Position numbers and translations under genes: made by a program. Shown piece after piece: positions 59,495-64,000 of a stretch of DNA of 64,000 bases. Numbering within the stretch: the first letter of the stretch is position 1; every line of letters starts with the position of its first letter. The DNA is from Prorocentrum cordatum (lineage: Eukaryota; Sar; Dinophyceae; Prorocentrales; Prorocentraceae), in the NCBI GenBank assembly GCA_963575745.1, contig CAUYUJ010014599.1, forward strand, positions 301,850-365,849, in the 5' to 3' direction. The notes beneath the pieces were generated by a model. It searched no databases. It was given only the letters and a program-made list of their open reading frames with translations, and was not told the origin of the DNA.

Positions 59495-60790
59495 CCCCCC
59501 CCCCACGGGCGCAGCGGCTCTGCCAACACTCCTTGGTGCAGCGTCGCGTTTTGGTGCAGCTCTGCAGCAGGGGTCCTCGGTGAGAAGGGCTCCATGCCGA
59601 CGGTGCCTCCAGGGGCCTCGCCCCGCGGAATCTGGAAGCCTTCGCAATCACAGTCGCACTCTAGGACCAGCACGGACCCCAGATTTGGGGGATGTCAAGC
59701 CATCCTCGGGATCCGCGGCCCCGACTTCCCGCAGCTGGTCGGGATCAAGCACTGTTTGCGGCGGTCCTTTCATCCCACTGCCCCTCCGCTAGGAACCCCG
59801 CCGCCCACTCGGCACCTTACTTCCTCCTCCTTCTCCTCGCGTCGGCTCCTTCTTTCCATCTACCGACCCCGTACGTCAGGGTACGTCAGGTTAGCATGCG
59901 TCTATCCGCCCGCCATTCGCCGCTCGCCATTCGTCGCCCCCCCCCCCCTTTGCGTCTGCCGCCCTCGCACCTTCCACCGCCCCCCTCCCCTGCCATGCAC
60001 TTGCTCTTTGGTAGCATCCCCGAGGCAAGCTGTGTCATGTCACGAGCATTGAAAACCGAACTTCGTGACACAAACTTAGCGCCGTGAATCGGCGAACGAA
60101 GCATGCGCATTGAACATCTGTCGGCACCAATGGGCGGACAAATCGTGGCACCCCTGGCAACCGCCAAGATACGATGCACTGTTTGGCACCACTTTCTCGT
60201 AAGACAAAATCACCCCTTGGCCCGTCCCTCCCTCTCGGCGTCATCCTAATTACCCCATCCCTTCCCCTCCTCCCCCACCGAGCGCCTTGTCAAACCTGGA
60301 CGCCGCCACGCACGCCCATGTATCTCGCACGCGGGAGTGCGACCAGGTAGGTGGACATAAAGGCCTTTCACACATCGTGCACACCCCCAGTCCCACTCCC
60401 AACCCCCTCCCACAACTAAGGTGATCTTTGCATCATGGTCAAGCCGCACTACACCAACCTGTCCGCAAGCTCCCCCCACACACAAGATCCTCCTCCACCG
60501 TGCATCTTCGGACCCTTAGTGGTTGGGTGCGCCCCCGCACTGCCGAAGGGCTGTGGTAGCAAGGATGGTGCCAACGAGCTCACGCGGCCTTGGCAGGTAC
60601 CAAGAGATGCATTTCCGCACTGGAGCCGCAGTGCCTTGGCCACGGTGCCTGGGCCATCACGACTCGTCGGCACAACCCATGCGGTATGGACCCCAGGCCA
60701 TGCCCTACATCGGGCCACCGTGCCCTTCAGGGTGGTGCCCCAGGCAACTGGGCCCACCAACGGGGTTCAGGCGCCCCTAAGCCATGAGCA
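59495..60790. other. Unassigned DNA after the hairpin array
   Basis: Pro-rich open frames but no recognised domain. GTACGTCAGG is duplicated at 59871-59891. CCCATGCGGTATGGACCCCA onwards (60678-60780) reads as a Pro/Gly-rich peptide of unknown origin. Confidence 0.35.
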
Positions 60791-60795
60791 CCAAA

Positions 60796-60861
60796 CTCCT
60801 CCTCCTCCTCCTCCTCCTCCTCCGCCTCCTCCTCCTCCTCCTCCTCCTCCTCCTCCTCCCC
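60796..60861 (+). repeat. CCT microsatellite
   Basis: TCCTCCTCCTCCTCC with one CGCCTCC variant. Confidence 0.9.
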
Positions 60862-61034
60862 AGGCCCATGCAGGGGGCCTGGGAACATGCATTCCCCGTG
60901 GCAGGGCTGGGGCTGCGGTGAGATCTGCAGAAGCCGAGAGCTCCCGGGAACTGCCGCGCAGAGACCCCGCACATAGAGCGCTGTGTTTCTTAACCAAAGA
61001 CATTGTTTTATTATTCTGCGTTTCGGAATTGGGC

Positions 61035-61611
61035 TTAGGTCGGGCGTGTCCCCCTACAGGCGGATGTTGGATGACAAATAACGCACATACTCAACAGATG
61101 CTCAAGACTTGCCAAAAACAAGAGTCGAAGAATGGTCCCAAATTTCTGTTGTTATTATTATTAGTATTATTAATATTATTATTTTTATTATTAGTATTAG
61201 TATTAGTATTAATATTATTAGTATTATTATTATTCAAAACATCCCCGTTATGAGAATGAATTCGTATTGGCTAACATTGACATGTGTGGGCGCTGTGGTG
61301 AGAAGTGGTATGGGAGTGATTCTTCCTTGTGGTTTCACACGGGGAGAGATTCAGAGTTGCCTGGAAGTGACGGGGGGTGATTTCTCCCTCGTGAATTTAC
61401 GGGGGAGAGATTTTATCCTGAATTGGTTATATACTATTAAAGTTACCAGGGAGAACCCCGGAAATCTCTCCCGCCAAGCCAGGCCGAAGACTGCCGTGCT
61501 AAGAGTCTACGGGGGGAAGGGGGGCCACTCGAAGACGCCCTAGTCGTCAGTGCCCAAGATGATTTCGTAACGGGTAAGTATTCTTTCTGTAGAGGGACAG
61601 GCCCGACTTCA
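61035..61611 (+). mobile_element. TIR-A element, expanded copy (about 577 bp)
   Basis: Canonical ends (TTAG-GTCGGGCGTGTCCCCC-TACAGG; TTCTGTAGAGGGACAGGCCC-GAC-TTCA) lie 577 bp apart instead of about 160. The extra DNA comprises an ATT microsatellite (61140-61235) and about 330 bp containing repeated GGGGAGAGATT words. No transposase frame is visible. Confidence 0.7.
61140..61235 (+). repeat. ATT/ATTAGT microsatellite inside TIR-A
   Basis: TTATTATTATTAGTATTATT-type units within the expanded TIR-A copy. It is the only ATT array in the window. Confidence 0.9.
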
Positions 61612-61827
61612 CACTGGGCGGAAGGGAGGCGGGTGGGGAGAGGGGGGTCTGGCTCCCGACCTCAGCTTAGCGCGGCTGCTTGGAACACTGCGTCCTCTGG
61701 GGGAGAAGCTCCGCCTGCTCGACACGGGCCCCCCAAACAGCCAAGATCTACTCCATGGAGGGGGAAGAGGGGGGGTGCGAGGGCCCGCGCCGATCAACAG
61801 AACAACGAATACGAAAACGATACCCCC
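61612..61827 (+). mobile_element. Rep-L element (joined to TIR-B)
   Basis: TCTGGCTCCCGACCTCAGCT-TAGCGCGGCTGCTTGGA and AGATCTACTCCATGGAGGGG. The start coincides with the right end of the expanded TIR-A copy. Confidence 0.78.
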
Positions 61828-61978
61828 CGAAGTCTCGACCCATTCCCCGGGACGGGCGTTTCATCCAGAGTCGTTATTTGACGGTCCCGAGGCCCAGCAT
61901 AAAGGGCCCCCAGGGGCCGAAACTCGTGAAACAGAAAAACCGTCGCGATTCTTTCGTTGCTCGAAGGGGGTTTGGGGG
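61828..61978 (+). mobile_element. TIR-B part of a Rep-L/TIR-B composite
   Basis: CCCCCCGAAGTCTCGACCCA, CATCCAGAGTCGTTATTTGA and TCGTTGCTCGAAGGGGGTTT. Colinear with 51137-51297. Confidence 0.75.
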
Positions 61979-62039
61979 CCCGCGCCGATCGGCAAACACA
62001 CTGCAAAAAAAACAGCGCGCATTCCGCGGCAGCCAGGCC

Positions 62040-62195
62040 CCCGCGGGGCACACATATATGTGCATATGTATATATATACACACAAGACTGCATTGGCACT
62101 GCGCGCCATGCACCTTGGCCCTTTGGATTTCGCGCGCTAGCGGAGTGCGAGCGTGCGTACATGCGCACACACATGCTTCTATGCATGCATCGCGC

Positions 62196-62228
<33 letters not shown>

Positions 62229-62260
62229 CACGCACGTTTGTATGGATATGTACATGTATA
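62040..62260 (+). repeat. Rep-N core flanked by TA-rich tracts
   Basis: CACACAAGACTGCATTGGCA, CTGCGCGCCATGCACCTTGG and CCCTTTGGATTTCGCGCGC lie between TATATATA-rich stretches (62042-62085 and 62195-62260). Confidence 0.75.
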
Positions 62261-62349
62261 TGCAAATGGCCAGTGTAACTATGTGTGGGCATACATGTGC
62301 GTCTATCAGGCGGTAGTGGCCTGACCCGTTGCTCGTATCATCGCGCCAC

Positions 62350-62790
62350 TAGAAGGCGCGAGGGTCTCAGGCAAACGTGGTCGGACTACCGTGGGACAGC
62401 GAGTCGCCGAGGTCAGCGTTGCGAGGACGCCCCGGGTGAAAATGGCCTGAACACCTCCGCTCAGGGGAGGGCATATCCGAAGTCAGCCGCGCGAGGAAGT
62501 TTCAAGCGAGGAGTGGTCTGAACACCTCTGCGGAGGGCATCCTTGAACTTAGAGTTGCGAGACGTCGCACGCGAAAGTGGCCGAACCACCATGGTGCAAG
62601 GCACCTCCGAAGTGAGACTTGCGAGAGCGTCTCGGGCGGCAGTGGCTGGAACACCTCAACTGAGGGCGTCTCGGGCCTCAGAGCTGCAACGATGTCCCAA
62701 GCGAAAACGGCGGGGCCGATGCGAAGCAAGGCGCTTCTGAGGTCGGAGTTGCGACCATATCTCTGGCGAAGTTGATTAGACTACTTTCAG
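62350..62790 (+). repeat. About 66-bp degenerate tandem repeat (7 units)
   Basis: GTTGCGAGG-type words at 62357, 62421, 62491, 62557, 62621, 62685 and 62751, each followed by AGTGGnCTGAACACCTC and GAGGGCnTCC-like text. Period is 64-70 bp. Confidence 0.78.
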
Positions 62791-62802
62791 TTATCTCTTC
62801 CT

Positions 62803-63010
62803 CCTCCTCCCCCTTTTTTCCTTTCCTCCTCCTCCCCCTCCTCCCCCATCCTCCTCCCCCTGTTGCTCCTCCTCTTCCTCCCCCCCTCTCCGCTTCTTGT
62901 CTGGTCCATTCTCCCCATCCCTGGCGGCGCGGCGCGGCGCCGCTCGGCCTCTCCGCGAGTCAAGTGGAGCAGGAGGAGGAGGAGGAGGAGGAGGAAGAGG
63001 AGGAAGACGT
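62803..63010 (+). repeat. CCT and AGG microsatellites facing each other
   Basis: CCT-rich 62803-62890 and AGG-rich 62969-63010 flank CTGGCGGCGCGGCGCGGC, giving an imperfect inverted arrangement. Confidence 0.8.
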
Positions 63011-63202
63011 TGCAAGTGTTCGCGCGGCCATGAGTCCCCAGGGAGTGTTCCCCCAGGAAGTACGCTGAAACCGAAGGTTCCCGACGGCCTGATCCCCGAA
63101 ATGTCACAAAAACCCTGTTTCCCAACAGCGCGTCCGGATGAGATGGCGTCGCGGCCCCGACGGTTTGCATTGAGTGTTGCGGGAAGCTCAGTCGAGGCGG
63201 GA

Positions 63203-63476
63203 GGAGGAACATGAAGAGGATGAGGAGAAGGAGGAGGAGGAGGAAGAGGGGGAGGATGAAGAGGAGGAAGAGGATGAAGAGGGCAGATTACGTGGATATC
63301 TGGGGTAGAGCCGAAGTGTCGCGGAATAATTCCGCAGCAGAGACTTGGGAGAGTGAGGAGAGCTGCTTCTGCTAGACCTTTGGCGGGGCGGAACGTGAAA
63401 CACCACGGGGAATTAGGAGAAGGAGGAGGAGGAGGTAGAGGAGGGAGAGAATGAGGAAGAGGAGGAGGCTCAGGAG
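63203..63476 (+). repeat. Two AGG tracts
   Basis: GGAGGAGGAGGAAGAGGGGG at 63203-63285 and GGAGGAGGAGGAGGTAGAGG at 63417-63476, with unassigned DNA between. Confidence 0.85.
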
Positions 63477-63594
63477 GAACTCTTGGGCCCTTTGGTGGTT
63501 TGAACGGAAAATGGCCTCGCTGCGCCATTGGATGCGACAACGACGACGACGAAGAAGGCGACGACAAAGAGAAGGGATAATGAGAGGGGGGGGC

Positions 63595-63990
63595 CGCTGT
63601 GTTGGGATCTCGTGGTGCGCCTCTCGGGGCCCTCTGGGAGGCAGTTTTGAAGCGTCTTGGGGGCGTTTTGGGGTTATTGCGATCTTTGTGGGGCCTCTTG
63701 GGGGCCTCTTGGAGGCTCCTTGGTGCCTCTTGGGAGCCTCTTGGGGCCTCATGGGGCTTTTTCCGGGCCTCGTGGGGCCCTCTCGCGGCGGAGAATTTAG
63801 TTTTTGAACTTTTGGGCGCCCTCTTGGGGCCGTCTTGGTGCTCTCTTGGGCCGTCTTGAGCGCCTCTTGGGCGGTCTCGGAACCCTCCTGGACCGTGTGG
63901 GAGCCTTCTTGGGGGCCTCTTGGGCAATACTGGGGCGATCTAGGGAGCCTTTTGGGCCACTGTGGAGCGTCGGGAAGCGGGAGAAGCGAG
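63595..63990 (+). repeat. 11-bp degenerate minisatellite
   Basis: GGGCCTCTTGGGGGCCTCTT-GGAGGCTCC: successive CCTCTTG starts at 63694, 63705, 63716, 63726 and 63737 give a period near 11 bp. Confidence 0.78.
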
Positions 63991-64000
63991 AAGGCCAAAA

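Noticed and set aside
58552-59673. 373-codon frame and similar frames in the hairpin array
   Set aside because: Frames stay open on both strands because the higher-order unit is near a multiple of three and GC-rich. Conservation follows the hairpin, not a protein.

Overview
The window looks like nuclear DNA of a dinoflagellate. The strongest evidence is a 22-nt relict of the dinoflagellate trans-spliced leader (DinoSL), 21/22 matching, on the minus strand at 17607-17628, directly upstream of a rhomboid-protease coding sequence. The GC-rich, gene-poor, repeat-dominated sequence and two decayed retroelement fragments of a kind common in dinoflagellates agree with this. I cannot name the genus. 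I see no bacterial operons, rRNA, convincing tRNA, CRISPR array or viral genes.

Coding content is very small: (1) a frameshifted rhomboid intramembrane protease retrogene (minus, 16761-17628) lying inside a split CCT/AGG microsatellite; (2) a 5'-truncated non-LTR (LINE-like) retroelement remnant on the minus strand (about 35560-37640), with degenerate reverse transcriptase, Cys/His zinc-finger region and C-terminal domain; (3) a second copy of that C-terminal domain on the plus strand (about 13120-13690). Almost every other long open frame is an artefact of CCT/AGG arrays or GC-rich repeats, which lack stop codons in several frames.

The rest is a mosaic of short dispersed elements and satellites. 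I give the families working names. TIR-A: about 160 bp, TTAA-type ends, GTCGGGC termini. TIR-B: about 190 bp, CAGACCCCC ends next to a GACGTCATGA palindrome, some 20 copies or fragments. TIR-C: about 145 bp, GGTACCGATACCGCTA ends. TIR-D: GCGAAAGGGGGG ends. Rep-E: about 230 bp, rich in GTTCTTAGAAC. TIR-F: about 110-180 bp snap-back, GGCGCTCCGCGCGG ends. Rep-G: CGTTTCCCGAGCGG core. TIR-H: CACCCCAACCCAACCCGAAG ends. TIR-I: AGATGGGGTCGG ends. TIR-J: GGGTGTTGCTAGAAG ends. TIR-K: GGCTTCTGAGAAGG arms. Rep-L: about 215 bp. TIR-M: CGCTCGGACGT ends. Rep-N: TA-rich tract plus GGCGC-TTC-GCGCC hairpin. None encodes a recognisable transposase here, so they look like non-autonomous, MITE-like elements.

Layout: 0-12 kb, mixed elements, a 476-bp giant palindrome (3635-4110), 118-bp tandem repeats and GTCG-rich DNA; 12.8-13.7 kb, retroelement fragment; 14.3-17.7 kb, AGG arrays and the rhomboid retrogene; 18-26 kb, dense TIR-A/B/D/E/G/J elements; 27-30.5 kb, a hierarchical GCGTAGTG satellite containing a 73-bp tandem array; 31-35 kb, CCT arrays and TIR elements; 35.5-37.6 kb, LINE remnant; 37.7-38.8 kb, the largest CCT array; 40-44 kb, composite units of hairpin, 11-bp minisatellite and TA tract, plus an ATC array and a CA/CGCA array; 44-56 kb, dense TIR-B/C/E/F/L elements; 56.4-59.1 kb, a tandem array built on a 36-bp hairpin motif; 62.3-62.8 kb, a 66-bp tandem array; 63-64 kb, AGG and 11-bp minisatellite again. 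All similarities were read by eye; no searches or alignments were run.
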